Shown here: one piece after another, positions 18,154 through 25,413 of the stretch | How positions within the stretch are numbered: position 1 is the stretch's first letter | How the letters are laid out: each line of letters opens with the position of its first letter | Assembly: GCA_964500445.1 (NCBI GenBank) | Contig: CAZCOG010000033.1 | Location: forward strand, 9,627 to 73,626 | Reading direction: 5' to 3' | DNA from: Persicitalea sp964500445 | GTDB taxonomy: Bacteria > Bacteroidota > Bacteroidia > Cytophagales > Spirosomataceae | Length of the DNA: 64,000 bases | Program-made: the position numbers and the translations under genes | Notes under the pieces: model-generated | Databases searched by the model: none | The model's input: only the letters and a program-made list of their open reading frames with translations | Told to the model about the DNA's origin: nothing

Positions 18154-19014
18154 TCACAACTTGAAAAGTACTTTCAAGCCTTCTGCAAGTGAGGCGGGCT
18201 TCCGACCCAGCGCGTTTTCCAGATCAGTACTCACCTCCGATTCTTGTCCGTTTTTGATGTCGGTGATAAAACCTGTAATCCGCTCGACCATGACATTTGG
18301 TAAACCACGTTCTCTCAATTGCGCTTCGAAGTCGCTTTTCTCGGGCGAGGTATAATTTACCTCTTTCCCGGACAAATCAGCCAACGTAGCCGCCACATCG
18401 GTGAACGTATAGGCTTCACTGCCCGTAAATTTATAAACTCTGTTCCCGCAATCACCTGCCGCCAGTACATTGGCAATGCCTTCGCCCATTTCGCTGCGAA
18501 GCGCAAAGGGTACTTTTCCGTGGCCCGCGGGCAGAAAAATACCACGTTCAAACACTTTTTCTCCCACGAATTGCGGTAGCGTATCCATGTACAAGACGTT
18601 GCGAAAAATCGCGTAGTTAAGACCACTCGCTTTAAGATAATCCTCGGAATCGAAATAACTATCCATCAGCCGGTTGACCAAAGTACCTTTGTCTTTCAAT
18701 GTCCGGCTGGTAAAAGCTACGCACCTGACCCCGGCTTTTTTGGCAGCATCCATCACGTTTTTGTGTTGCTGTAGCCGTTTCTCTTCGTCCGTCCCGGCGA
18801 TCAGAAGTACTTTGTCGACGCCCTGCATGACCTGGTCGAGCGAGGCAATGTCGTCGTAGTTGCCGATGCGGATGTCTACCCCCTTTCTTTGCTGATCGAT
18901 TGCTTTGCTTTCATCCCGCGCCAACCCGGCAATTTTACTGGCGGGCATCTTCTTCAATAATTGCTCGATTACTTCGGTTCCTAATTGTCCGGTGGCTCCT
19001 GTGATTAGTATCAT
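18154..19014 (-). CDS. QorB-like NAD(P)H-binding oxidoreductase
   Basis: 286 residues from MILITGATGQLGTEV; the frame is open further upstream, but the Rossmann motif GATGQLG marks this Met as the start. The sequence follows E. coli QorB (YtfG) along its length: VIEQLLKKMPASKIAGLARD, a VDKVLLIAGTD strand, HKNVMDAAKKAGVRCVAFTSRT, then GLNYAIFRN, GKVPFALRSEMGEGIANVLA, KVYKFTGSEAYTFTDVAATLADLSGKEVNY. QorB reduces quinones with NADPH; other relatives are NmrA-type redox sensors. An AraC regulator lies just downstream on the same strand. Confidence 0.88.
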   Translation of the reverse strand: MILITGATGQLGTEVIEQLLKKMPASKIAGLARDESKAIDQQRKGVDIRIGNYDDIASLDQVMQGVDKVLLIAGTDEEKRLQQHKNVMDAAKKAGVRCVAFTSRTLKDKGTLVNRLMDSYFDSEDYLKASGLNYAIFRNVLYMDTLPQFVGEKVFERGIFLPAGHGKVPFALRSEMGEGIANVLAAGDCGNRVYKFTGSEAYTFTDVAATLADLSGKEVNYTSPEKSDFEAQLRERGLPNVMVERITGFITDIKNGQESEVSTDLENALGRKPASLAEGLKVLFKL

Positions 19015-19185
19015 GGTTTCTGATTTTGATTGTTGATGAGCACAAAGGTCTGATTGCCTTTCTCCAAACCTGTAGCACGATCTCCTAATCTTGTAGCCAT
19101 TTCCGCTCACGCCCGTCCTCTCATACTTCATCCCTGAAATCCTCTACTTCGTCGGAAAACGCTAATACAGGCGACACCATCAGGT

Positions 19186-19193
19186 TATTTTTG
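19186..19193 (+). promoter_or_regulatory. -7 element upstream of TonB-dependent receptor
   Basis: TATTTTTG is a perfect TAnnTTTG match 22 bp before the ATG at 19216. No TTTG lies at the standard -33 spacing, so support is partial. Confidence 0.4.
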
Positions 19194-19215
19194 TTTTATC
19201 AAGATCATCCGAAGT

Positions 19216-21387
19216 ATGTTAGCCATGAAAAATCTTTTACTTTTTATCCTCCTCCTGAGCGGCACGTCGCTCTCGGCCCAAACGCTCCTCAGCGGCCAGG
19301 TCACCGACCGTAAGGGCCACACGTTGCCCGGTGCCAACGTTCTTTTGAAAGGTACTTACGATGGAGCCACCACCGACACCCTAGGAAAGTTTTCCTTCAC
19401 TACTTTTGAAAAAGATTCCGCCACTTTGCTGATCAGTTATGTTGGTTATGAGCCTTTTGAGCAGCGTCTGACCCTGCAAGGTAAACCGCAGACTTTCACC
19501 GTAAAACTGGAAGAATCGGCCAGTGAATTGAATACGGTCGTCATCACAGCAGGATCATTCGAGGCCTCAGACGAGAAGCGCATGACGATGCTCAAGCCGC
19601 TCGACATCGTATCCACTGCCGGAGGGGGCGCCGACATCACGGCGGTGATGCAACTACTACCCGGCGCGCAACGGGTCGGCGAGCAGAACGGACTTTTCGT
19701 GCGCGGCGGTTCGGGACAGGAGGCGAAGGTCGTTATTGACGGCATGATCGTGCAAAATCCGTTTTTTAGCTCACTTCCCGACGTGCAGCAACGCGGGCGG
19801 TTCAACCCGTTCATGTTCAAGGGTACGGCATTCAGCACAGGCGGCTACTCAGCGCGGTACGGACAAGCGCTGTCGTCGGTACTTTTGCTAAATACCACTG
19901 ACCAAACTTCCAACAATGGACTGGGCCTGAGTCTGAATCTGGCAAATGTGGGCCTGAATTACGATGTAGCCAACGAAAAGCAGTCGCTGTCGTTGGTAGG
20001 GTACTATGGCAACCTCAAACCGCTCTTCGCGCTGGTGAAGCAAAACGTGGAGTGGACACGTGAGCCGGAGTTCACAGGTTCATCCCTTACGTACCGCCTG
20101 AAAACTTCCAAAACCGGATTGCTAAAAACCTACGGAATGTACTCCGATAGCCGCCTAGGGATGGTGACGCAGGCCCCGCTAGACAACGAAACCCGCACGG
20201 GCATCCGGCTGCATAACCGCAATGCCTTCACCACAAGTACTTATACCGATAGCTGGGCCGAAGGCAAGTGGCAGCTCAACAGCGGGTTTTCGTACAGCCA
20301 CAACCGCGATGAAACTACCTTCGATGGCTCCAACTTTGGCGGCTCCGACGAGCGCATTCAGGGCCGGGCGGTGCTGACGCGGCTTTTATCCAAAAACAAT
20401 ACGATACTTTTTGGTACTGAGATTCATCGCATTAACTTAACTACTGCCTACAACAATCAAAGCTACGCGCTGCACGACAACTACGCGGCGGCCTTCGCCG
20501 AGACGGAGGTGTACGTGACCCGGAAACTAGCCGGGCGAGTGGGTTTGCGTACGGAATATTCATCGGTTATCGACCGCTTCAACCTCGCGCCTCGCCTGTC
20601 GTTTGCCTACAAAACGGGCGAGTACAGCCAGATTTCGCTGGCGGTGGGGCAGTTTTATCAGAATCCCGACTATCGCTATTTGTACAATAATCCTGAACTG
20701 AATTTTGAACGCGCCGACCACCTGATCCTGAACTACCAACGAATCAAGGAAGGCCGTACTTTCCGGATAGAAGGCTTTTACAAGAACTACGCTCAACTCG
20801 TGCGGGAATTTACGGGCCAAAGCTATGACGCCAATCCTTACCGCTTTCCCTGGGGGCAAACGACCAACGGCGGTAATGGTTACGCGCAGGGGTTCGATAT
20901 ATTCTGGCGCGACCAGAAATCCATCAAGAACTTTGACTATTGGGTCACGTATAGCTACGTGGACACGAAGCGGCTGTTCCAGCAATTCAAGCAAGCCGCC
21001 ACGCCGACCTTCGTATCGAACCACAACGCCAGCCTGATTACCAAAAAGTGGTTTGAGAAGATTACCACGAGCGCCAACTTCACCTATTCCTATACGAGCG
21101 GACGCCCGTACTATAATCCCAACAGCGACGGCTTTCTGGCCGACCGCACGCCGCCCGTGCATAACCTGAGTTTTTCGGCCAGTAAAATCATGACGATCAA
21201 AAACAACTTCACTGTGCTGTACCTGACCGTAGACAACATCCTCAATACCCGCAACGTCTTCACTTACCGCTACACACCCGACGGCAAAACGCGCTATGCT
21301 GTCGGTCCGCAGAGCTACCGCAGCTTCTTCGTCGGCGTGCAAATTATGCTCTCGAAGAAGGCAGTGGTGACGAAGAATGATGTTTAA
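19216..21387 (+). CDS. TonB-dependent receptor with carboxypeptidase-like N-domain
   Basis: Encodes 723 residues; MKNLLLF three codons in (19225) may be the true start. After the signal peptide (cleavage near LSAQ) comes a regulatory-like domain (LSGQVTDRKGHTLPGANVLLKG to about residue 105), then a plug domain (GGGADITAVMQLLPGAQRVGEQNGLFVRGGSGQEAKVVIDGM) and a barrel ending FFVGVQIMLSKKAVVTKNDV. No SusD follows, so it is an autonomous receptor, for a siderophore, metal, vitamin or peptide. It is followed after a 113-bp repeat-bearing gap by a TPR-like protein and then a LytS/LytR two-component pair, all on the same strand. Confidence 0.93.
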   Translation: MLAMKNLLLFILLLSGTSLSAQTLLSGQVTDRKGHTLPGANVLLKGTYDGATTDTLGKFSFTTFEKDSATLLISYVGYEPFEQRLTLQGKPQTFTVKLEESASELNTVVITAGSFEASDEKRMTMLKPLDIVSTAGGGADITAVMQLLPGAQRVGEQNGLFVRGGSGQEAKVVIDGMIVQNPFFSSLPDVQQRGRFNPFMFKGTAFSTGGYSARYGQALSSVLLLNTTDQTSNNGLGLSLNLANVGLNYDVANEKQSLSLVGYYGNLKPLFALVKQNVEWTREPEFTGSSLTYRLKTSKTGLLKTYGMYSDSRLGMVTQAPLDNETRTGIRLHNRNAFTTSTYTDSWAEGKWQLNSGFSYSHNRDETTFDGSNFGGSDERIQGRAVLTRLLSKNNTILFGTEIHRINLTTAYNNQSYALHDNYAAAFAETEVYVTRKLAGRVGLRTEYSSVIDRFNLAPRLSFAYKTGEYSQISLAVGQFYQNPDYRYLYNNPELNFERADHLILNYQRIKEGRTFRIEGFYKNYAQLVREFTGQSYDANPYRFPWGQTTNGGNGYAQGFDIFWRDQKSIKNFDYWVTYSYVDTKRLFQQFKQAATPTFVSNHNASLITKKWFEKITTSANFTYSYTSGRPYYNPNSDGFLADRTPPVHNLSFSASKIMTIKNNFTVLYLTVDNILNTRNVFTYRYTPDGKTRYAVGPQSYRSFFVGVQIMLSKKAVVTKNDV

Positions 21388-21403
21388 CTGAGCGACAAAG
21401 CTT

Positions 21404-21457
21404 CAAAGCCGCAAAGTGACAAAGTTGCCTTGCCCTACTATCCACTTTGCCGCTTTG
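21404..21457 (+). repeat. CAAAG-rich inverted repeat between TonB receptor and TPR gene
   Basis: Arms 21404-21418 and 21443-21457 pair at 14 of 15 positions; both are built of short CAAAG or GCAAAG units, and further CAAAG copies lie between and beside them. A similar CAAAG-rich tract lies at 43490-43545. It may fold as an attenuator hairpin in the receptor-TPR transcript. Confidence 0.55.
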
Positions 21458-21500
21458 CCACTCCAAGAAAAACGTTTCACTTAATCCTCAATCAAATCCA

Positions 21501-22157
21501 ATGAAAAAGCTCGTTATAACTACCATCGTCCTGTTTTTCTCTGCCAACCTTTTGTTTGCGCAGAGTGAGAAGTACACCGCCGCCATGACCGAGGCCCTCA
21601 AAGATTTTTCGGTCAGTGAAAACAAAGAACCCGTGCCAGCCGAGTGGCAGGCGCTGGCCAACCGCTTCGAGCGCATCGCCTCCGCTGAGCCGAAGGAATG
21701 GCTACCGCGCTACTACGCGACCTATGCTTACTCGATGCTGGCGTTTTTTGGTAAAAATACCACCGAAAAAGAGCAGATGGTCGATAAGGCTGAAGCACTT
21801 TTAAAAGAAGCTATGGCCATTGCGGGCGAAAATTCCGAATTGATGCTGCTCGACGCTCAGGTTCACCAAGCCCGGATGTTGATCGACCCGCAGTCGCGCT
21901 ACATGACAGAAGGTCCCAAGATAGAGGCAAGCATGCAAAAAGCTAAAACTCTCAACCCCGACAACCCGCGGGTTTACCTGATGCAGGGTAGTTCGCTTTA
22001 CTACACGCCCGAGCAGTTTGGCGGTGGCAAGAAGGTCGCCAAGCCGATTTTGGAAAAGGCAATGGAAAAATTTGCTACCTTCAAACCTGAAGGACCATTG
22101 TACCCTAATTGGGGCCACGGGCAAGCGGAATATATGCTGGGCGAGGCGAGTAAATAA
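21501..22157 (+). CDS. Secreted TPR-like protein
   Basis: 218 residues from MKKLVITTIVLFFSANLLFAQ, a clear signal peptide; the frame is open upstream, but only this start gives one. The mature part is all-helical with TPR-like spacing: WLPRYYATYAYSMLAFFGKN, EKEQMVDKAEALLKEAMAIAGENSELMLLDAQVHQ, KAKTLNPDNPRVYLMQGSSLYY, AKPILEKAMEKF. It is probably a periplasmic protein-binding partner. It lies between the TonB receptor and the pentapeptide-repeat kinase (43-bp gap) on the same strand, so a role linked to one of them is plausible but unproven. Confidence 0.82.
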   Translation: MKKLVITTIVLFFSANLLFAQSEKYTAAMTEALKDFSVSENKEPVPAEWQALANRFERIASAEPKEWLPRYYATYAYSMLAFFGKNTTEKEQMVDKAEALLKEAMAIAGENSELMLLDAQVHQARMLIDPQSRYMTEGPKIEASMQKAKTLNPDNPRVYLMQGSSLYYTPEQFGGGKKVAKPILEKAMEKFATFKPEGPLYPNWGHGQAEYMLGEASK

Positions 22158-22199
22158 TAAAGAGCCTGTAAAGTTGCCGGAGTTGGAACCGGGAAAAAT

Positions 22200-23648
22200 A
22201 TGGAAAAACAGCAAATCGTTGAAGAATTGCGCGGCGGCAAGCCCGTGCCCGTAAAGATGCGGGCCTCGTCGCTGCGTGGTTTCGATTTCAGCGGTATGGA
22301 CCTGACCGATGCCGATTTAAGTTTCTCGAATCTTACCGACGCCAACTTCAACGATGCCAATCTGCGCGGTGCGCGCATTCGGGCCTCCAATCTCACGCGC
22401 GCCTCGTTTCGGGATGCCGACCTGACCAATGTTGATTTCAGTTTTAGTAATCTGACCGATACCGACCTCACCCATGCCAAACTGGATGGCGTCAACCTGA
22501 GCTTTTCCAACAAAAGTAACTCCTTCCAGTGGGGTGATATGAGCCTGGTGGCGCTCATTCAGAGCCAAAGCTGGCTGGGTATGGCGGTGGCCATGTTATT
22601 TGGAGCCATTTTCGTGTATGGCGTGAGTGGGATCATTTATTTTACCAACCTGATCACTACGGCTTCCGATCCGCTGGTAATGCAGTTGAACCAGTTTGTA
22701 GTGGTCAACAATCTTTTATCGGGTATTCTGACCATTTTTTTTACCAATTGGGCTATTACCTGGCTGGACCGCCTTCAGATTACCGTATGGAAAAGACACC
22801 TGCTTCTATCTTTTCTGATTACGCTCGCATACATTGCTTTCACTACTACCCTCTATTGTTTTTGGGCTCAGGGAATCATTAGCCAATTGATTTTGAGAGA
22901 TAGCCTGGATGCGATAGGAGAAACGGCTCCCTGGTACTTTTATACTCTCGGGCCGATCGGCCTTGCCAACCTCTTTTATTATCTTAGCCGGCAGGGGCAG
23001 CAGCTATCGCGCAAAATTTCAGAACAGGAATACCAGCTTTTGAGTCTTGAAAAATTAAAAACCCGCGCCGAACTAAGCGCTTTGCAGGCCCGGATCAATC
23101 CCCATTTTCTTTACAATTCCCTCAACAGCATCGCCAGCCTGGTACATGGCGATCCTGATAAAGCCGAGGAAATGACCATATTACTTTCCAAGCTTTTTCG
23201 CTACACGACGGGTAGAAGTGACGACGAGTACTACGATACCATCGAAAGTGAGCTGGAAATGGTGCGGACATACCTGCAGATTGAGCAGGTACGCTTCGGC
23301 GACCGCCTGAAATTTGAGGTGCAGGTAGAAGATCCGGCTTTATCAAAGCTCACGATACCGAAGTTTCTGCTTCAACCTATCGTAGAAAATGCCGTGAAGC
23401 ACGGCATCAGTAAACTACCCGATGCGGGTTGTATCCGGGTGCATATTTTTGAAAAAGCCGATTGGCTGTACCTTTGCGTGCAGGATAACGGACCTGCCTT
23501 CAGCGAAAATCTGTCGTCGGGCTACGGCTTGCGCAGCATCCAGGAAAAGCTGCAACTCCTCTACCAGAACGATGCCTCGGTAGAGATGCGCAACGAGCCA
23601 AACAAGCACGTTGTCCTGAAAATCAAAAAAAATCGGCTGACGCCATGA
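22200..23648 (+). CDS. Membrane sensor histidine kinase (LytS/YehU type) with pentapeptide-repeat N-domain
   Basis: Encodes 482 residues. Residues 25-105 form about 15 pentapeptide repeats (DLTDADLSFSNLTDANFNDANL and so on), which should fold as a short right-handed beta-helix. Four membrane helices follow, near 126-148, 166-186, 200-222 and 243-262. The His_kinase domain begins with a coiled linker (EQEYQLLSLEKLKTRAELSALQ) and QARINPHFLYNSLNSIASLV, with phospho-acceptor His302. The ATPase part shows the N-box (QPIVENAVKHGI) and a GYGLRSIQEKL motif. The stop overlaps the start of the response-regulator gene by 4 bp, so the two proteins form a pair. The position of the repeats before the first helix places them in the cytoplasm (inference). 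Confidence 0.93.
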   Translation: MEKQQIVEELRGGKPVPVKMRASSLRGFDFSGMDLTDADLSFSNLTDANFNDANLRGARIRASNLTRASFRDADLTNVDFSFSNLTDTDLTHAKLDGVNLSFSNKSNSFQWGDMSLVALIQSQSWLGMAVAMLFGAIFVYGVSGIIYFTNLITTASDPLVMQLNQFVVVNNLLSGILTIFFTNWAITWLDRLQITVWKRHLLLSFLITLAYIAFTTTLYCFWAQGIISQLILRDSLDAIGETAPWYFYTLGPIGLANLFYYLSRQGQQLSRKISEQEYQLLSLEKLKTRAELSALQARINPHFLYNSLNSIASLVHGDPDKAEEMTILLSKLFRYTTGRSDDEYYDTIESELEMVRTYLQIEQVRFGDRLKFEVQVEDPALSKLTIPKFLLQPIVENAVKHGISKLPDAGCIRVHIFEKADWLYLCVQDNGPAFSENLSSGYGLRSIQEKLQLLYQNDASVEMRNEPNKHVVLKIKKNRLTP

Positions 23649-24448
23649 ATCTTCCCCTCCGTACTATTATCATTGACGATGAGCAACTCGCTCTCAATCG
23701 TCTGAAACGATTGCTGAGCGAGTATGCCGATGTATTCGACATCATTGCCGAAGGCCACAATGGGGCCGAAGGATTGGAGCTGATCGAAAAACAAAAGCCC
23801 GACCTTATTTTCCTCGACATCGAAATGCCACTGCTCAATGGCTTTGAGATGCTGGCCAAAGTCAGTGTAATGCCCATGGTAGTGTTTGCCACGGCCTATG
23901 ACCAATACGCTATTCGCGCCTTCGAAGAGAACTCGGTGGATTATTTATTGAAACCCATTGAGAACGAACGTTTGCAGAAGACGATCGAAAAAATAAAATC
24001 GCGGGTTGAGATCAGGGAGAAGCCACAAGACGAAACGACCTTTCAGGGAGAAACCAGAGAATCCCATACCCAAAACCTGCTGCGACTTTTGGAAAAAATG
24101 CAGCCCAGGCAGGAAATGCATTCCCTTTCGGTCAAATCAGGTGAGCGTATCCTGCTCATCCCGCTGACCGACGTTTCTCACTTTGAGGCAGAAGACAAGT
24201 ATGTTTTTCTGAATACGCTCGATGGACAACAGTACCTTGTCAACCATACACTGACTAGTCTGGAAGAAAAACTTCCGGTTCATTTTCTGCGCGTGAGTCG
24301 TTCCGCTATTCTCAATACGCATCAGATTAACGAAATCCAGCGTTATTTCAGCGGCAAGTACACGATCGTCATGCGCGATCGCAAATCATCTTCGTTGCAA
24401 AGCGGCTCTACCTATGGCGACGCCATCCGCCAGCTACTCAGTATCTAA
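23645..24448 (+). CDS. LytR/AlgR-type response regulator (receiver + LytTR)
   Basis: Encodes 267 residues. The receiver domain (1-120) has the acidic pair in IIIDDEQLALNRL, the phospho-acceptor Asp58 in LIFLDIEMPLLNGFEML, a threonine in VFATAYDQYAIRAF and the lysine in DYLLKPI. The C-terminal LytTR DNA-binding domain (about 165-267) shows LSVKSGERILLIPLTDVSHFEAEDKYVFL, LTSLEEKL and FLRVSRSAILNTHQINEIQRYFSGKYTIVM. The start codon overlaps the kinase stop (ATGA). The targets are not identified; the nearby TonB receptor and TPR gene are candidates by position only. Confidence 0.95.
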   Translation: MNLPLRTIIIDDEQLALNRLKRLLSEYADVFDIIAEGHNGAEGLELIEKQKPDLIFLDIEMPLLNGFEMLAKVSVMPMVVFATAYDQYAIRAFEENSVDYLLKPIENERLQKTIEKIKSRVEIREKPQDETTFQGETRESHTQNLLRLLEKMQPRQEMHSLSVKSGERILLIPLTDVSHFEAEDKYVFLNTLDGQQYLVNHTLTSLEEKLPVHFLRVSRSAILNTHQINEIQRYFSGKYTIVMRDRKSSSLQSGSTYGDAIRQLLSI

Positions 24449-24653
24449 CACGATACGATTCCCCAAGCGATTGATTTTGAAGCCGTCAGACTTATGACTA
24501 ACTTGCGCCCCGATTTGCCGGACCGGGAGGTCTTTAGTGGCTATGAAACAAGGATTTAGGTTGATTTTTAGATTTATTGAAGAGACGGACTGGCAGCCCG
24601 TACCACATTAGTACCACAATTTTGTTAAAAAACGTTAAACTCGGGTCTGCGGA

Positions 24654-25406
24654 ATGAAGGAACTCATTGACTTGAGCAATCTGCCCAAACACATCGCCGT
24701 TATCATGGACGGCAATGGCCGTTGGGCCAAAAATCAGGGCGCAGCCCGCATTTTTGGCCACCGCAGCGCGATTAAAGCGGTGCGGGAAGTGACCGAAGGC
24801 TGCGCCGAACTGGGGGTCGGGTACTTGACCCTTTACGCTTTTTCAACCGAAAACTGGGGGCGTCCGCAGCTGGAAGTACAGGCGCTCATGGAACTGCTCG
24901 TGCAGACGATTCGCGACGAATTGCCTACTTTACAGAAAAATAATGTACGTCTCGACTCAATTGGTGACTTGAATAGCCTGCCGGAACGCTGCCGCCGCCA
25001 ATTGGCTGAAGCCATTGAGCAAACCCGCTCAAACGACGGCCTAAACCTGATTTTGGCGCTCGGGTATAGCGGTAAATGGGATATTGTGCAGGCTACCAGG
25101 CAGCTCGCTCACGAAATAAAATCGGGGGCATTACAACCCGAAGACATTTCTGAGGGTCTGTTGAACGAACGACTCGCCACCAGGGGCCGCCCCGATGTGG
25201 ACTTGATGCTGCGCACGGGCGGCGATCACCGGATTAGCAACTTCCTCCTGTGGCAATTGGCCTACGCCGAATTGTACATTTACGACGAAGTCTATTGGCC
25301 CGATTTCCGCAAGGAGCATCTCTACGAGGGTATTCTATCGTACCAGAAAAGAGAACGGCGGTTTGGCAAGACGAGCGAACAGGTCAAGATCGGAGATGAA
25401 AAGTAA
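24654..25406 (+). CDS. uppS: Isoprenyl transferase (undecaprenyl diphosphate synthase)
   Basis: Encodes 250 residues with all family marks: LPKHIAVIMDGNGRWAKNQG with catalytic Asp19, GHRSAIKAVREV, LTLYAFSTENWGRP, and the C-terminal RPDVDLMLRTGGDHRISNFLLWQLAYAELYI. The enzyme condenses isopentenyl diphosphate onto farnesyl diphosphate to make the C55 lipid carrier for peptidoglycan and O-antigen. bamA follows within a few bases, and two skp-like genes after that, the usual envelope-biogenesis order in Bacteroidota. Expression of the group probably starts in the 205-bp gap upstream, where only a one-mismatch -7 element (CAATTTTG near 24616) is seen. Confidence 0.96.
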   Translation: MKELIDLSNLPKHIAVIMDGNGRWAKNQGAARIFGHRSAIKAVREVTEGCAELGVGYLTLYAFSTENWGRPQLEVQALMELLVQTIRDELPTLQKNNVRLDSIGDLNSLPERCRRQLAEAIEQTRSNDGLNLILALGYSGKWDIVQATRQLAHEIKSGALQPEDISEGLLNERLATRGRPDVDLMLRTGGDHRISNFLLWQLAYAELYIYDEVYWPDFRKEHLYEGILSYQKRERRFGKTSEQVKIGDEK

Positions 25407-25413
25407 ATCAGCT

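Noticed and set aside
20560..21342. Open frame of 260 codons on the minus strand
   Set aside because: It is antisense to the TonB-dependent receptor barrel and shows no domain character.
25363..25413. TTG start for bamA inside uppS
   Set aside because: It would add a basic segment before the signal peptide; later Met codons give a normal signal sequence.
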